Assembly (NCBI RefSeq): GCF_020829445.1 | Contig: NZ_JAIVFV010000004.1 | Location: 35,613 to 99,612 of the forward strand | Direction of reading: 5' to 3' | Source of the DNA: Nostoc sp. CHAB 5836 | GTDB lineage: Bacteria > Cyanobacteriota > Cyanobacteriia > Cyanobacteriales > Nostocaceae | DNA: 64,000 bases | Part shown: piece after piece, positions 29,201 to 38,161 of the stretch | How positions within the stretch are numbered: position 1 is the first letter of the stretch | Layout: each line of letters begins with the position of its first letter | Program-made: the position numbers and the translations under genes | The notes under the pieces: generated by a model | Databases searched by the model: none | What the model saw: the letters and a program-made list of their open reading frames with translations, nothing else | Told to the model about the DNA's origin: nothing

Positions 29201-29612
29201 CTTTATACGATATATTTGAAAAAATTATCTATTTTTCACCTAGTCCTTGTGGATGTAGCAATATGTAGTAAAAGATAGATACACCAATAGGTACAGCCTC
29301 TGCTTGTCCCTTGCTAGATAGGATTAGCCTTGGTTATGAATCTCATGCAAGTAAATGTAATAAAGAAATTATAAAGCATAAGTGGCTGCTCTAGGAATCA
29401 GTGAACTTTAATTGCCCAGAGGCACAGATAAATTTTTGTTAAGTTTTTTAAAACTTTCTTATCATAAACTATTATAGTAATTTATATTGCCAGGGACGCC
29501 AACCTTTCCTATGCTTAATTTGGAAGTGTTTTCTTAACTCTAAGATAAAGCCCTCCCCGTCAAAAATTTCAAAAAACAGTACTGATTAGATTCATTTTGT
29601 AGGAGTTCTGCG

Positions 29613-29921
29613 ATGCCAATTGCAGTTGGGATGATTGAAACAAAGGGCTTTCCAGCAGTAGTAGAAGCTGCTGATGCGATGGTGAAAGCCGCCCGTGTCA
29701 CTTTAGTGGGGTATGAGAAAATTGGTAGCGCTCGTGTCACCGTGATCGTTAGGGGAGATGTATCGGAAGTCCAAGCTTCCGTAGCAGCTGGGGTCGAAGC
29801 GGCAAGAAGAGTTAATGGAGGTGAAGTGTTATCCACTCATATCATTGCTCGTCCTCACGAAAATCTGGAATACGTCTTGCCGATACGTTACACAGAAGCT
29901 GTGGAACAATTCCGTACTTAA
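29613..29921 (+). CDS. ccmK2: carboxysome shell hexamer protein CcmK2
   Basis: A 102-residue single BMC-domain protein forming the hexagonal facets of the beta-carboxysome shell. It starts [20 protein letters not shown] and contains [20 protein letters not shown]. The short C-terminus ending EQFRT fits K2 rather than the longer K1. The pore loop reads KIGSAR (36-41), where most CcmK1/K2 proteins that I know have KIGSGR. First gene of the ccm operon, preceded by TAGGAG. Confidence 0.9.
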   Translation: MPIAVGMIETKGFPAVVEAADAMVKAARVTLVGYEKIGSARVTVIVRGDVSEVQASVAAGVEAARRVNGGEVLSTHIIARPHENLEYVLPIRYTEAVEQFRT

Positions 29922-30011
29922 AAGCTGTTTAAACAAAGTAATTAACGCTTTTTACCTGATTAAGCATCACTTTTGTCCAGGGCTAGAAACTTTAAATAGG
30001 GATTAAAACTA

Positions 30012-30356
30012 ATGTCAATTGCAGTAGGAATGGTTGAAACGCTGGGCTTTCCAGCAGTAGTAGAAGCTGCTGATGCGATGGTGAAAGCGGCTCGCGTCAC
30101 TTTAGTAGGCTATGAAAAAATCGGTAGTGGTCGGGTGACAGTGATTGTTCGGGGTGACGTTTCGGAAGTGCAAGCTTCCGTAGCCGCAGGTGTTGAATCT
30201 GTAAAGCGAGTCAACGGCGGACAAGTACTATCTACCCATATCATTGCTCGTCCTCACGAAAACTTGGAATACGTTCTGCCAATTCGTTATACCGAAGACG
30301 TAGAGCAGTTCCGCGAAAATGTGAATGCAATTCGTCCTTTCGGTAGAAGACCGTAA
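30012..30356 (+). CDS. ccmK1: carboxysome shell hexamer protein CcmK1
   Basis: A 114-residue BMC-domain shell protein, nearly identical to the preceding one in its core but with the usual KIGSGR pore and a longer tail ending in [10 protein letters not shown], as in CcmK1. It lies 90 bp after ccmK2 and 6 bp before ccmL. The pair probably co-assembles in facets; the DNA identity between them suggests an old tandem duplication kept similar by conversion. Confidence 0.9.
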   Translation: MSIAVGMVETLGFPAVVEAADAMVKAARVTLVGYEKIGSGRVTVIVRGDVSEVQASVAAGVESVKRVNGGQVLSTHIIARPHENLEYVLPIRYTEDVEQFRENVNAIRPFGRRP

Positions 30357-30362
30357 TTTATA

Positions 30363-30665
30363 ATGCAAGTTGCCAAAGTTCGCGGCACAGTAGTTAGCAC
30401 CCAAAAAGATCCCAGTCTCCGAGGTGTGAAGCTACTGTTGTTACAATTAGTGGATGAAGATGGAAACATCCTGCCACAATACGAGGTAGCAGCAGATAGT
30501 GTGGGAGCAGGAGTAGATGAGTGGGTACTTGTTAGTCGTGGCAGTGCTGCTCGTCAAGTTGTTGGAAATGAACAACGTCCATTAGATGCAGTAGTGGTGG
30601 CGATTATAGATACCATCCACGTTGAAGATCGCCTCATATACAGCAAAAAAGATCAATATCGATAG
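30363..30665 (+). CDS. ccmL: carboxysome vertex pentamer protein CcmL
   Basis: A 100-residue BMC vertex (EutN/CcmL) protein forming pentamers that close the shell corners. Markers: MQVAKVRGTVVSTQKDPSLR, ADSVGAGVDEWVLVSRGSAA and DAVVVAIIDTIHVEDRLIY. Six bases after ccmK1, so the two are tightly linked. Normal length. Confidence 0.96.
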   Translation: MQVAKVRGTVVSTQKDPSLRGVKLLLLQLVDEDGNILPQYEVAADSVGAGVDEWVLVSRGSAARQVVGNEQRPLDAVVVAIIDTIHVEDRLIYSKKDQYR

Positions 30666-30796
30666 TCATTGGTCATTAGTCATTAGTCATTAGTCATTGC
30701 TCATTAGTCATTGGTCATTAGCTCTCAAAAAAGGACAAAGAGCAAATGACAAATGACAAAGGACAACTGACAAATGACAAAGGACAAATGACAAAT
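30665..30796. repeat. TAGTCATT / AATGACAAA repeats between ccmL and ccmM
   Basis: The left half is built of GTCATTAGTCATTGGTCATT units and the right half of AAATGACAAAGGACA units, so the two halves can pair into a long imperfect hairpin. It could attenuate or process the ccm transcript between shell genes and ccmM. Confidence 0.7.
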
Positions 30797-30819
30797 GGTA
30801 ATACAGGAGGAATCTCGCG

Positions 30820-32481
30820 ATGGCAGTCCGCAGCACGGCGGCACCCCCAACCCCGTGGTCAAGGAATTTAGCTGAACCCAAAATTGATGAAACTGCCTTT
30901 GTACATTCATTCTCCAATCTGATTGGGGATGTACGAATAGGTGCAAATGTAATCGTTGCTCCGGGGACTACGATTAGAGCGGATGAAGGCACACCTTTTT
31001 ATCTTGGTGAAAACACCAATATTCAAGATGGTGTTGTTATTCATGGGTTAGAGCAAGGTCGAGTAATTGGCGATGACCAAAATCAATACTCGGTATGGAT
31101 TGGCAAAAATACTTGCATTACCCACATGGCTCTAATTCACGGGCCAGCTTATGTTGGAGACAACTCCTTCATTGGCTTTCGCTCTACGGTGTTTAATGCC
31201 AGGGTGGGTGCAGGTTGCATCGTGATGATGCACGCTTTGATTCAAGACGTAGAAATTCCCGCAGGTAAATATGTACCTTCAGGAGCGATAATTACCAGCC
31301 AGCAGCAAGCTGACCGCTTGCCAGATGTGCAAGATCAGGATAAGGAATTTGCTCATCATGTGGTTGGGATTAATCAGGCATTACGAGCTGGTTATCTCTG
31401 TGCTGCGGATAGCAAATGTATAGCACCCATTCGGGATGAGAACGCTAAATCTTATACAGGTGATGGTATTACTGTTTTAGAGTTGGAAAGGAGTAGTGAA
31501 GTGTCGAGCAATAGCTTGGGTGCAGAAACAATAGATCAGTTGCGCTATCTATTGGAGCAAGGGTATAAAATTGGTACGGAACACGTAGACAAAAGACGGT
31601 TCCGCACGGGTTCTTGGACTAGTTGTCAGCCAATAGAACCGCGATCGCTCGGTGAAGCGATCGCAGCATTAGAAAGCTGTGTCAGAGACCATAGCGGCGA
31701 ATATGTTCGACTGTTTGGCATCGACAAAGGTAGACGGCGTGTCCTAGAAACCATCATCCAACGTCCAGATAGTGATGTTAAACCAGCTACCAGCTTTAAG
31801 GCTCCGGCTAGTAGTCATAGCAATGGTAGCTACAGCAGCAGTAACGGTAATGGTAACGGCTCTAGCAGTGGCAAAGTCAATGGCGAAACTCTAGAGCAAA
31901 TCCGCCAACTCTTGGCAGGTGGTTACAAAATTGGCATGGAACACGTAGATGAGCGTCGCTTCAGAACTGGTTCTTGGACTAGTTGCAAGCCAATTGAAGG
32001 AACTTCTACAAATCAAGTCATCTCCGCTTTGGAAGAATGTATAGCAAGCCATCAGGGCGAGTATGTGCGTTTAATCGGCATTGATACCAAAGCCAAACGG
32101 CGGGTATTAGAAAGCATTATCCAACGTCCCAATGGTCAAGTAGCTTCTTCTGGTAGTGGTAGTCAGAAATCATTTACTACCAGTACAACATCCTCTGCTA
32201 CGACAACGGCTACCAGTAATCGTTTGAGTAGTGAAGTAGTAGACCAACTCCGGCAATTATTGGCTGGCGGCTCGAAAATTAGCATTGAACACGTAGATCA
32301 ACGGCGGTTCCGTACTGGTTCCTGGACTAGTACCGGTCAAATTCAAGCCTCCTCAGAAAGAGAAGCGATCGCAGCTGTAGAAGGGCAACTTAGCGAATAT
32401 CCAGGGGAATATGTGCGCTTGATTGGTGTTGACCCCAAAGCCAAGCGTCGGGTACTAGAAACGATTATTCAACGACCATGA
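30820..32481 (+). CDS. ccmM: carboxysome assembly protein CcmM (gamma-carbonic anhydrase plus three Rubisco-small-subunit-like modules)
   Basis: A 553-residue scaffold that condenses Rubisco and binds CcmN, CcaA and shell proteins. The N-terminal left-handed helix domain keeps zinc-ligand-position His75, His102 and His107, and Cys194/Cys200 stand where the active Thermosynechococcus enzyme has its essential disulfide, so it may be an active carbonic anhydrase. Three SSUL modules follow (about 232-315, 350-435, 468-553), each with [10 protein letters not shown]. Modules 1 and 2 each keep a Cys pair (WTSC...LE.C); module 3 lacks both. Ser/Gly/Asn-rich linkers separate them. Confidence 0.97.
   Translation: MAVRSTAAPPTPWSRNLAEPKIDETAFVHSFSNLIGDVRIGANVIVAPGTTIRADEGTPFYLGENTNIQDGVVIHGLEQGRVIGDDQNQYSVWIGKNTCITHMALIHGPAYVGDNSFIGFRSTVFNARVGAGCIVMMHALIQDVEIPAGKYVPSGAIITSQQQADRLPDVQDQDKEFAHHVVGINQALRAGYLCAADSKCIAPIRDENAKSYTGDGITVLELERSSEVSSNSLGAETIDQLRYLLEQGYKIGTEHVDKRRFRTGSWTSCQPIEPRSLGEAIAALESCVRDHSGEYVRLFGIDKGRRRVLETIIQRPDSDVKPATSFKAPASSHSNGSYSSSNGNGNGSSSGKVNGETLEQIRQLLAGGYKIGMEHVDERRFRTGSWTSCKPIEGTSTNQVISALEECIASHQGEYVRLIGIDTKAKRRVLESIIQRPNGQVASSGSGSQKSFTTSTTSSATTTATSNRLSSEVVDQLRQLLAGGSKISIEHVDQRRFRTGSWTSTGQIQASSEREAIAAVEGQLSEYPGEYVRLIGVDPKAKRRVLETIIQRP
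31487..31503 (+). promoter_or_regulatory. ccmM: internal ribosome site and GTG start for short CcmM (M35-type)
   Basis: AAAGGAG (31487-31493), seven bases, then GTG (31501), in frame at codon 228, just before SSUL module 1. Translation from here gives a 326-residue protein with only the three SSUL modules. Short CcmM from an internal start is established in Synechococcus elongatus; the site seen here is optimal for the same event. Confidence 0.8.
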
Positions 32482-32483
32482 GA

Positions 32484-32725
32484 AGTTAGGAGTTAGGAGT
32501 TTGGAGTTTGGAGTTTGGAGTTTGGAGTTTGGAGTTTGGAGTTTGGAGTTTGGAGTTTGGAGTTAAAAAGATTGTTAATTCATAACTCTAAACTTAAAAT
32601 TTATAACTCATCACTTTTAAATAACTCCTAACTCATCACTTTTAACTCCTAACTCCTCACTTTTAACTCCTAACTCCTCACTTTTAACTCCTAACTCCTC
32701 ACTTTTAACTCCTAACTCTCTTTTT
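32484..32725. repeat. GGAGTTT and TAACTCCTCACTTT tandem repeats between ccmM and ccmN
   Basis: About ten GGAGTTT units (32484-32563) are followed by TAACTCCTCACTTT units (to about 32718) that are partly complementary to them, so a long stem can form. It divides the ccm transcript before ccmN. Confidence 0.8.
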
Positions 32726-32752
32726 CTTCCGGCTTCGGAGGTTAAAATTTCC

Positions 32753-33526
32753 ATGTCTGTGCCGCTACTGCGCCTCAGCAATAACTTTGATACTTACATT
32801 AGTGGTGAGGTGACTATTCATCCAAGCGCGGTACTTGCACCTGGGGTGATCCTCCAAGCGGCTGTCAACAGCAAGATCATCATTGGGCCAGGGGTCTGCA
32901 TTGGTATGGGAGCAATTCTCCAAGTCCATGAAGGCACTCTAGAGGTAGAAGTAGGTGCAAACCTGGGAGCCGGGTTTTTGATGGTTGGTAAGGGCAAAAT
33001 TGGAGCAAATGCTTGTATTGGTTCGGCAACAACAGTTTTTAACTGTTCGGTTGAACCTGGACAAGTAGTACCACCTGGTTCAATTTTAGGAGACACCACT
33101 CGGCAGATCTCCTTAGCGAAGGAACCAGAACCATCTACAAACAACCCAGCTTCTACAAATGCACCACCGCCCAAGGAAGAGGAAAGTGGTTCAGGTGAAG
33201 TTAAGGAAAAGGTAATTTCCTCGACTCAATTCTCAGCTTCGGCTTTTGTGGATTTCAAACAAAACAAGTCGATTTCTTACTTTAAATCTCCCGCCACTCC
33301 AGAAAGTCAGTCTCCTCCCGTGGAGGAACCGATCAATGATGCTAACTCTACTTTGGAGGAAGCCGCCCAAGAGTCTACAGAACATAACTCAGACCTCAGT
33401 CAGCCAGATGCAGAACCCCCTAACGGTTTTGGGACTCAAATTTATGGACAAGGGAGCATAAGCAGACTGTTGACCACATTGTTTCCTCATAGACAATCAT
33501 TGAGCGACCCAAACTCTGACGATTAG
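32753..33526 (+). CDS. ccmN: carboxysome assembly protein CcmN
   Basis: A 257-residue adaptor linking the CcmM-Rubisco core to the CcmK shell. The N-terminal hexapeptide-repeat helix (about 15-120: IHPSAVLAPGVILQ, IGPGVCIGMGAILQ, IGANACIGSATTVF) is followed by a disordered Pro/Glu-rich linker and a C-terminal amphipathic encapsulation peptide (YGQGSISRLLTTLF), which binds shell protein. It follows ccmM in the usual order. Confidence 0.93.
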   Translation: MSVPLLRLSNNFDTYISGEVTIHPSAVLAPGVILQAAVNSKIIIGPGVCIGMGAILQVHEGTLEVEVGANLGAGFLMVGKGKIGANACIGSATTVFNCSVEPGQVVPPGSILGDTTRQISLAKEPEPSTNNPASTNAPPPKEEESGSGEVKEKVISSTQFSASAFVDFKQNKSISYFKSPATPESQSPPVEEPINDANSTLEEAAQESTEHNSDLSQPDAEPPNGFGTQIYGQGSISRLLTTLFPHRQSLSDPNSDD

Positions 33527-33582
33527 TCCGAGTAAGTGTTAATTGTAAGTTGTCGGCTTTTTCCGTATTTTGGAGAATTCAC

Positions 33583-34371
33583 ATGGAAACATACAATCAA
33601 CGGTCTACTCATACCATCCAAGGGGCGAGTAGTCAAGAAACCTTTCAGGATACTGCTTTGGGTTTAGTTTCTACCCGCAGTTTTCCCGCGATCGTTGGTA
33701 CGGCGGATATGATGCTGAAATCGGCGGGAGTTCACCTCGTTGGATATGAAAAAATTGGTAGCGGCCATTGTACTGCCATCGTCCGGGGTGGAATTGCTGA
33801 CGTGCGTCTGGCGGTAGAATCAGGCGTGCAAACGGCTGAACAGTTTGGTCAGTTGGTTTCTAGTTTGGTGATTCCCCGACCTTATCCCAACCTAGATATA
33901 GTGCTTCCCATCACAACCCGTTTTACTAAATTGATGGAAGAAGGCAATTACAGCCGTTTGAGTAATCAAGCAATTGGTTTGGTAGAAACGCGAGGATTTC
34001 CAGCGATGGTAGGAGCGTGTGATGCCATGCTAAAAGCTGCTGATGTTCATTTAGCAGCCTATGAAAAAATTGGTGCGGGTTTGTGTACAGCCATTATTCG
34101 TGGTTCTGTAGCAAATGTGGCAGTAGCAGTGGAAGCGGGAATGTTTGAGGCAGAACGCATTGGGGAATTGAATGCAGTGATGGTAATTCCTCGACCTCTA
34201 GACGAAATGGAGCTAACCTTGCCATTAGCAAGATGCTGGATAGAAGAACGGGAACCGTTAAACTTGCCAGTCAATATTAAAGAACAAGTTGCCGAAATCG
34301 AGGTACTAAGATTACCAGACTTAACCAAGCTACCGACAAAAGTTAAAGAAGAATTATGGAATGATGAATGA
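33583..34371 (+). CDS. ccmO: carboxysome shell protein CcmO (tandem BMC domains)
   Basis: A 262-residue pseudotrimer-type shell protein with two BMC domains: GLVSTRSFPAIVGTADMMLK ... KIGSGHCTAIVRG and GLVETRGFPAMVGACDAMLK ... KIGAGLCTAIIRG, plus a C-terminal tail of about 50 residues. GGAG lies 8 bases before ATG 33583; an in-frame extension to 33550 lacks a ribosome site. Last gene of the ccm operon; the tail ends in charged residues (KVKEELWNDE). Confidence 0.93.
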   Translation: METYNQRSTHTIQGASSQETFQDTALGLVSTRSFPAIVGTADMMLKSAGVHLVGYEKIGSGHCTAIVRGGIADVRLAVESGVQTAEQFGQLVSSLVIPRPYPNLDIVLPITTRFTKLMEEGNYSRLSNQAIGLVETRGFPAMVGACDAMLKAADVHLAAYEKIGAGLCTAIIRGSVANVAVAVEAGMFEAERIGELNAVMVIPRPLDEMELTLPLARCWIEEREPLNLPVNIKEQVAEIEVLRLPDLTKLPTKVKEELWNDE

Positions 34372-34622
34372 TGATAGATGAATTTGGTAAAATCCTCATT
34401 CATCATTCAGCATTCATCGGGAGATGGAAGGCATCTTACGCTTTTGCTGTTCTGATGATAGCTTCTTGAATCCATAAGTAAAATACCTTTGTTTTAATAC
34501 AATCAATAGATTTATATCTATGATACAACTCGTAACTTTCTGTGAGCATTGCTATATCATTTGCCAGTCTTCAGCAATACTAGTTTTATATCTATTTATC
34601 GCGATCTACAGGAGAATCACCT

Positions 34623-35564
34623 TTGAACCAAGCGACGCTGCACCAGTTAAAGGTGTTCGAGGCGGCGGCACGGCACAGTAGCTTTACTCGTGCTGCTGAG
34701 GAATTGTTTCTCACTCAACCTACCGTTTCTATGCAAATCAAGCAACTCACAAAATCGGTAGGGTTGCCATTATTTGAGCAAGTAGGGAAGCGGTTGTATC
34801 TGACGGAAGCCGGACGGGAATTATTTGCCACTTGTCGGCAGATTTTTCACAATATAGCTCAGTATGAAATGAAGGTAGCAGATTTAAAAGGGCTAAAACA
34901 GGGACAATTACGCTTGGCAGTGATTACAACAGCAAAATATTTTATCCCGCGTTTGTTAGGGCCCTTTTGCGAACTTTATCCAGGGATTGATATTTCGCTG
35001 CAAGTCACAAATCACGAACAAATTTTGGAACGAATGAGTCAGAATCTGGATGACTTATATATTATGAGTCAAATTCCAGACAATATCGATGTGACTTGTG
35101 AACCATTTTTAGAAAATCCTTTGATCGTCTTTGCACCGAATAATCATCCGTTGTCCAAAGAAAAAAATATTCCTATCCAACGCTTGTCTAACGAACCTTT
35201 TATTATGCGAGAACCTGGTTCAGGAACTCGTCGCGCCGTCCAAAAGCTATTTGAAGAACAAGCGGTAACGGTAAAAGTCAAGCTAGAATTGGGAAGTAAC
35301 GAAGCAATTAAACAAGCGATCGCAGGTGGTTTAGGAATTTCTGTTTTATCTCGTCATACCTTACTATCAGACACTTCAGAGTTTAGCATTTTAGATGTAC
35401 AACACTTCCCGATTCAGCGACATTGGTACATGGTTTACCCATCTGGCAAGCAGCTATCTATCGTCGCTCGTGCCTATTATGAGTATCTACTAGCTGCGGC
35501 AAAAAATATTGTTGACCAAAATACTCACACTGCTTCCAGTACGCTTGAACCAACTCACGGATAA
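34623..35564 (+). CDS. LysR-family transcription regulator (RbcR/CmpR/NdhR-like)
   Basis: A 313-residue LTTR. The N-terminal winged helix is LKVFEAAARHSSFTRAAEEL and FLTQPTVSMQIKQLTKSVG; the C-terminal effector domain includes AVITTAKYFIPRLLGPFCE and PGSGTRRAVQKLFEE. Start TTG 34623, with AGGAG eight bases upstream. Cyanobacterial relatives control carbon-uptake and Rubisco genes in response to 2-oxoglutarate, RuBP or 2-phosphoglycolate. Its position after ccmO makes the ccm and ndhF operons plausible targets (inference). Confidence 0.88.
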   Translation: MNQATLHQLKVFEAAARHSSFTRAAEELFLTQPTVSMQIKQLTKSVGLPLFEQVGKRLYLTEAGRELFATCRQIFHNIAQYEMKVADLKGLKQGQLRLAVITTAKYFIPRLLGPFCELYPGIDISLQVTNHEQILERMSQNLDDLYIMSQIPDNIDVTCEPFLENPLIVFAPNNHPLSKEKNIPIQRLSNEPFIMREPGSGTRRAVQKLFEEQAVTVKVKLELGSNEAIKQAIAGGLGISVLSRHTLLSDTSEFSILDVQHFPIQRHWYMVYPSGKQLSIVARAYYEYLLAAAKNIVDQNTHTASSTLEPTHG

Positions 35565-35695
35565 TAAGTAGGTCGGCGCAATTAAAGCTAACTGGCTAAG
35601 GCTGTCATTTGTCCTTTGTCATTGGTCATTAGTAAAGATTTTAAGCCTATTTACGTTTCGTAACATAGTTTGATTTTTTCGCGCCAACTTACTTA
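35565..35695. mobile_element. MITE, TAAGTAGGTTGGCGCAA family, copy 3 (best preserved)
   Basis: A 131-bp element with ends TAAGTAGGTCGGCGCAA and TTCGCGCCAACTTACTTA (inverted, three mismatches). The interior has AAAGCTAACTGGCTAAGGCT, GTCATTT units and TTTACGTTTCGTAACATAGT. It starts at the base after the LysR stop codon. Confidence 0.8.
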
Positions 35696-35792
35696 ATTCG
35701 TAATTACGAATTACTTAAAGGGGTTGACGGTTACGCCGGGAAGCATTGACAATTAACCAGCATAATCAATTAAAAATGGGGGAAAACTGGCA

Positions 35793-37427
35793 GTGGTTAA
35801 CCCGGAAATACCGTCTTGGCGCAAAACAGTACAAAGCGAGATTGTAGCTGTTACCGTGTATGCTGACAGAGCATTGGTTACACGGCGGGGTGTAGTTGAT
35901 TTAACAGGAATTGAACAGGAATTAGTAATTACCCCAGTTCCACTGACTTTAGAAACTGAGTCTGTCAGGGTTAGCGGTACAGGGACAGTAGGGGTGCGCT
36001 TGATGGGAGTTAGTAGCGATCGCATTTACGCTACTGAACCTGTAGGGGAGCGAGTAGCACATTTGACAAAGCAAATTCAGCAATTAGAAGCAGAAAAACG
36101 CCACCTGCAAGCCCAAGTGGATGCTTTAGCCTTGCAGTCTAGTTTTATCGCCGGCTTAGGTGAAAAAACAGAAGAACCCTTTTCACACAGTTTGTCTCGG
36201 AAAAATCTCAGCCTCAGCGAAACTTTAGATTTCTTAAACTTTCTCGGAAGCCAGTATAGTGAGTATGTGATCGCATCTGGAGAGTGCAAAACCCAACAGC
36301 AGGAATTAGACAAACAACTGCAAGCACTCTACACCTCATTGCAAAAAATCCAAACACCCCATCCCAAAGAGAATTTGAGCTTAGTTGTCGCCGTTGAAGT
36401 AGCGGGTGAAGGCGAATTTGAATTAGAACTATCCTACATAGTAAATCGCGCTAGTTGGACTCCCCTTTATGACTTGCGCTTTAGCACTACCAGCGATATT
36501 GTACATCTGAGCTACCTTGCAGAAATCACTCAAAGCACTGGCGAAGATTGGATTGGTGCAAATCTCACCCTTTCTACCGCCAAACCAGGATTAGGTACAC
36601 TTCCACCCAAACTTGAACCTTGGTATATTGATACCCCACTTCCCCAAAGGGTGCGACAACGATTTGCTACCCAGCCACCACTACTACCTAGTATCGCAGA
36701 ACCGCCTGCTTCTGCTGCCAGAGCAGATTGGGAAGAACAAGACGAAGTTGCAGAGGATAGTCTGATCTCAGCAGAAACCGTTACAGCAGAAGTATCCAAA
36801 GAAGGAAGTGTAGTTACCTTTAAACTGAAACTGAATAGTGGTGGTAACATTCCCAGTGATGGCACACCCCACAAAGTTACAATTTTCAACGATGATTATC
36901 CTTGTAGCTTTGATTATGTAGCAATGCCGCGCTTGGTAAGCTTTGCTTATCTACAAGCGAATGTGAAAAATAGTCCTCACGGTGCGACTTTGTTACCAGG
37001 AAAAGCGAATATTTTCCGCGACAACATTTTTGTTGGCACTACTGAGTTAGAGAATATTGCACCAGGGCAAGAATTCAAACTGAAGTTAGGAATTGACGAA
37101 AGTTTAAAAATTGAACGCGACTTAGTTGATCGGCTGGTAGATAAAAAATTAATTGGCAACCAGCGCCGCATTACTTATAGTTATCGGTTGATAATCACTA
37201 ATTTACTCGACAAAGAAGTAAATCTGAAACTAACTGAACAATTACCAGTTAGTCGCAACGAGCAAATTAAAGTCCGCCTCAGTCGCAGCAGCCCGCAAAT
37301 TCAACTTGGTGAAATGGGAATTTTACAATGGCTGTTAACTCTTCCAGCCCAAGAGCGACGAGAGATATATTACCAGTTTAACGTTGAATATCCGCCTGAC
37401 TTAATGGTAGTTGGGTTAGATATTTAG
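35793..37427 (+). CDS. MuiA-like (DUF4139/DUF4140) protein
   Basis: A 544-residue protein. The DUF4140 N-domain (EIVAVTVYADRALVTRRGVV) is followed by a coiled coil (about 85-115, LTKQIQQLEAEKRHLQAQ) and the DUF4139 C-domain (YIVNRASWTPLYDLR, LAEITQSTGEDWIGANLTLS, ending EIYYQFNVEYP). The family is named after mucoidy inhibitor A, but its biochemical role is unknown. Start GTG 35793 after a GGGGGAA run; no signal peptide is seen. Confidence 0.82.
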   Translation: MVNPEIPSWRKTVQSEIVAVTVYADRALVTRRGVVDLTGIEQELVITPVPLTLETESVRVSGTGTVGVRLMGVSSDRIYATEPVGERVAHLTKQIQQLEAEKRHLQAQVDALALQSSFIAGLGEKTEEPFSHSLSRKNLSLSETLDFLNFLGSQYSEYVIASGECKTQQQELDKQLQALYTSLQKIQTPHPKENLSLVVAVEVAGEGEFELELSYIVNRASWTPLYDLRFSTTSDIVHLSYLAEITQSTGEDWIGANLTLSTAKPGLGTLPPKLEPWYIDTPLPQRVRQRFATQPPLLPSIAEPPASAARADWEEQDEVAEDSLISAETVTAEVSKEGSVVTFKLKLNSGGNIPSDGTPHKVTIFNDDYPCSFDYVAMPRLVSFAYLQANVKNSPHGATLLPGKANIFRDNIFVGTTELENIAPGQEFKLKLGIDESLKIERDLVDRLVDKKLIGNQRRITYSYRLIITNLLDKEVNLKLTEQLPVSRNEQIKVRLSRSSPQIQLGEMGILQWLLTLPAQERREIYYQFNVEYPPDLMVVGLDI

Positions 37428-37497
37428 GGGATTCTAAAATTTAATTCTTTTTCGGTCGTCCAACACTTGGCAATACTGGGCAGGTTTTGGCAAAAAA

Positions 37498-37616
37498 ATA
37501 GGACTTACGCAAAAACTCTCTGAAACTCTTGTTCCTTTGCGTCCTTTGCGTCCTTCTCCCAGGGGGAGACGCACTCGCGTTTGCGGTTCGTTTTTTCATG
37601 ATTTTGCGTAAGTCCT
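37498..37616. mobile_element. MITE, ATAGGACTTACGCA family
   Basis: A 119-bp element from ATAGGACTTACGCAAAAACT to TTTTGCGTAAGTCCT with internal TTCCTTTGCGTCCTTTGCGT and GCGTTTGCGGTTCGTTTTTT. No coding. Confidence 0.8.
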
Positions 37617-37631
37617 GAAAAATAAAAAATG

Positions 37632-37708
37632 TGTAGTTGGGTTGAGGAACGAAACCCAACGGAAGAGCGGGGTTTGTTGGGTAACGCATTGGCTCAACCC
37701 AACCTACA
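37632..37708. repeat. GTTGGGTTGAGGAACGAAAC inverted-repeat unit
   Basis: GTAGTTGGGTTGAGGAACGA at the left and GGCTCAACCCAACCTAC at the right form the same fold as the cores at 3191-3273 and 23985-24061. Confidence 0.65.
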
Positions 37709-37799
37709 AATATAACCTCTACTGCTCACCTCTATTAAGCCTGCGATCGCTGATAAGTCAATCTTATAAAAACCATAAATCTTTTTTTGTCAAGTCCTG

Positions 37800-37828
37800 T
37801 TGACTATTTGTAACAAAGTTGTTATATT
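37800..37828 (+). promoter_or_regulatory. sigma-70-type promoter of psb34
   Basis: -35 TTGACT (37800-37805), a 17-base spacer, -10 TATATT (37823-37828), with the likely start near 37835 and a leader of about 28 bases. The spacer contains TAACAA-AG-TTGTTA, a 6-bp dyad placed where a repressor would block polymerase. Confidence 0.65.
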
Positions 37829-37862
37829 TAGTTACATAAGTAAACAAAGAAGAGAAAAAACT

Positions 37863-38033
37863 ATGTACACCACCATTAACGAAGACGGCATTCTCAACAA
37901 CTACGCAGCAGAACCCCAGATGTACTACGCTGAGTACCCAGCAATTTGGGAACAACGTAAATACGTCTTACAGGGTATTTTTGCAACTTTAATCGTCACC
38001 GCTTTAGTTTTGGTTGGTTTTAGCGTTAGCTAA
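37863..38033 (+). CDS. psb34: Psb34-like (ssl1498-family) small thylakoid protein
   Basis: A 56-residue protein, MYTTINEDGILNNYAAEPQM at the N-terminus and one membrane helix at the C-terminus (LQGIFATLIVTALVLVGFSV). It matches my recollection of the ssl1498/Psb34 family, a light-harvesting-like single-helix protein that binds photosystem II assembly intermediates near CP47 and competes with HliA/B. The full length appears present, with its own promoter and terminator, so it is monocistronic. The in-frame region upstream lies in the promoter and is not translated. Confidence 0.8.
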   Translation: MYTTINEDGILNNYAAEPQMYYAEYPAIWEQRKYVLQGIFATLIVTALVLVGFSVS

Positions 38034-38089
38034 GATCTTTTGACATCGGTATCGCTGTATCTCATCGCTAATCTCACTTCTCGACTTGA

Positions 38090-38116
38090 CCTCGGCTAAA
38101 TTAGCCGAGGTTTTTT
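38090..38116 (+). terminator. rho-independent terminator of psb34
   Basis: CCTCGGCTAA-A-TTAGCCGAGG (10-bp perfect stem, 38090-38110) followed by TTTTTT (38111-38116). Confidence 0.93.
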
Positions 38117-38161
38117 GTGTTGTACGCGTCCCAAATGGTAGTGGTTGCGTTGTCAAATAAC

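Larger units (their letters stand above)
28955..29612. other. divergent ndhF / ccmK2 control region
   Basis: A 658-bp AT-rich gap between the CO2-uptake operon and the carboxysome operon. It has no gene, but holds two direct ACATAAGTAAAA copies 21 bp apart and two dyads (see the following entries). TAGGAG just before 29613 is the ccmK2 ribosome site. Confidence 0.7.

Noticed and set aside
30708..30992. Minus-strand frames opposite the start of ccmM
   Set aside because: They are built from the AAATGACAAAGGACA repeats and the antisense of ccmM; ccmM is unmistakable on the plus strand.
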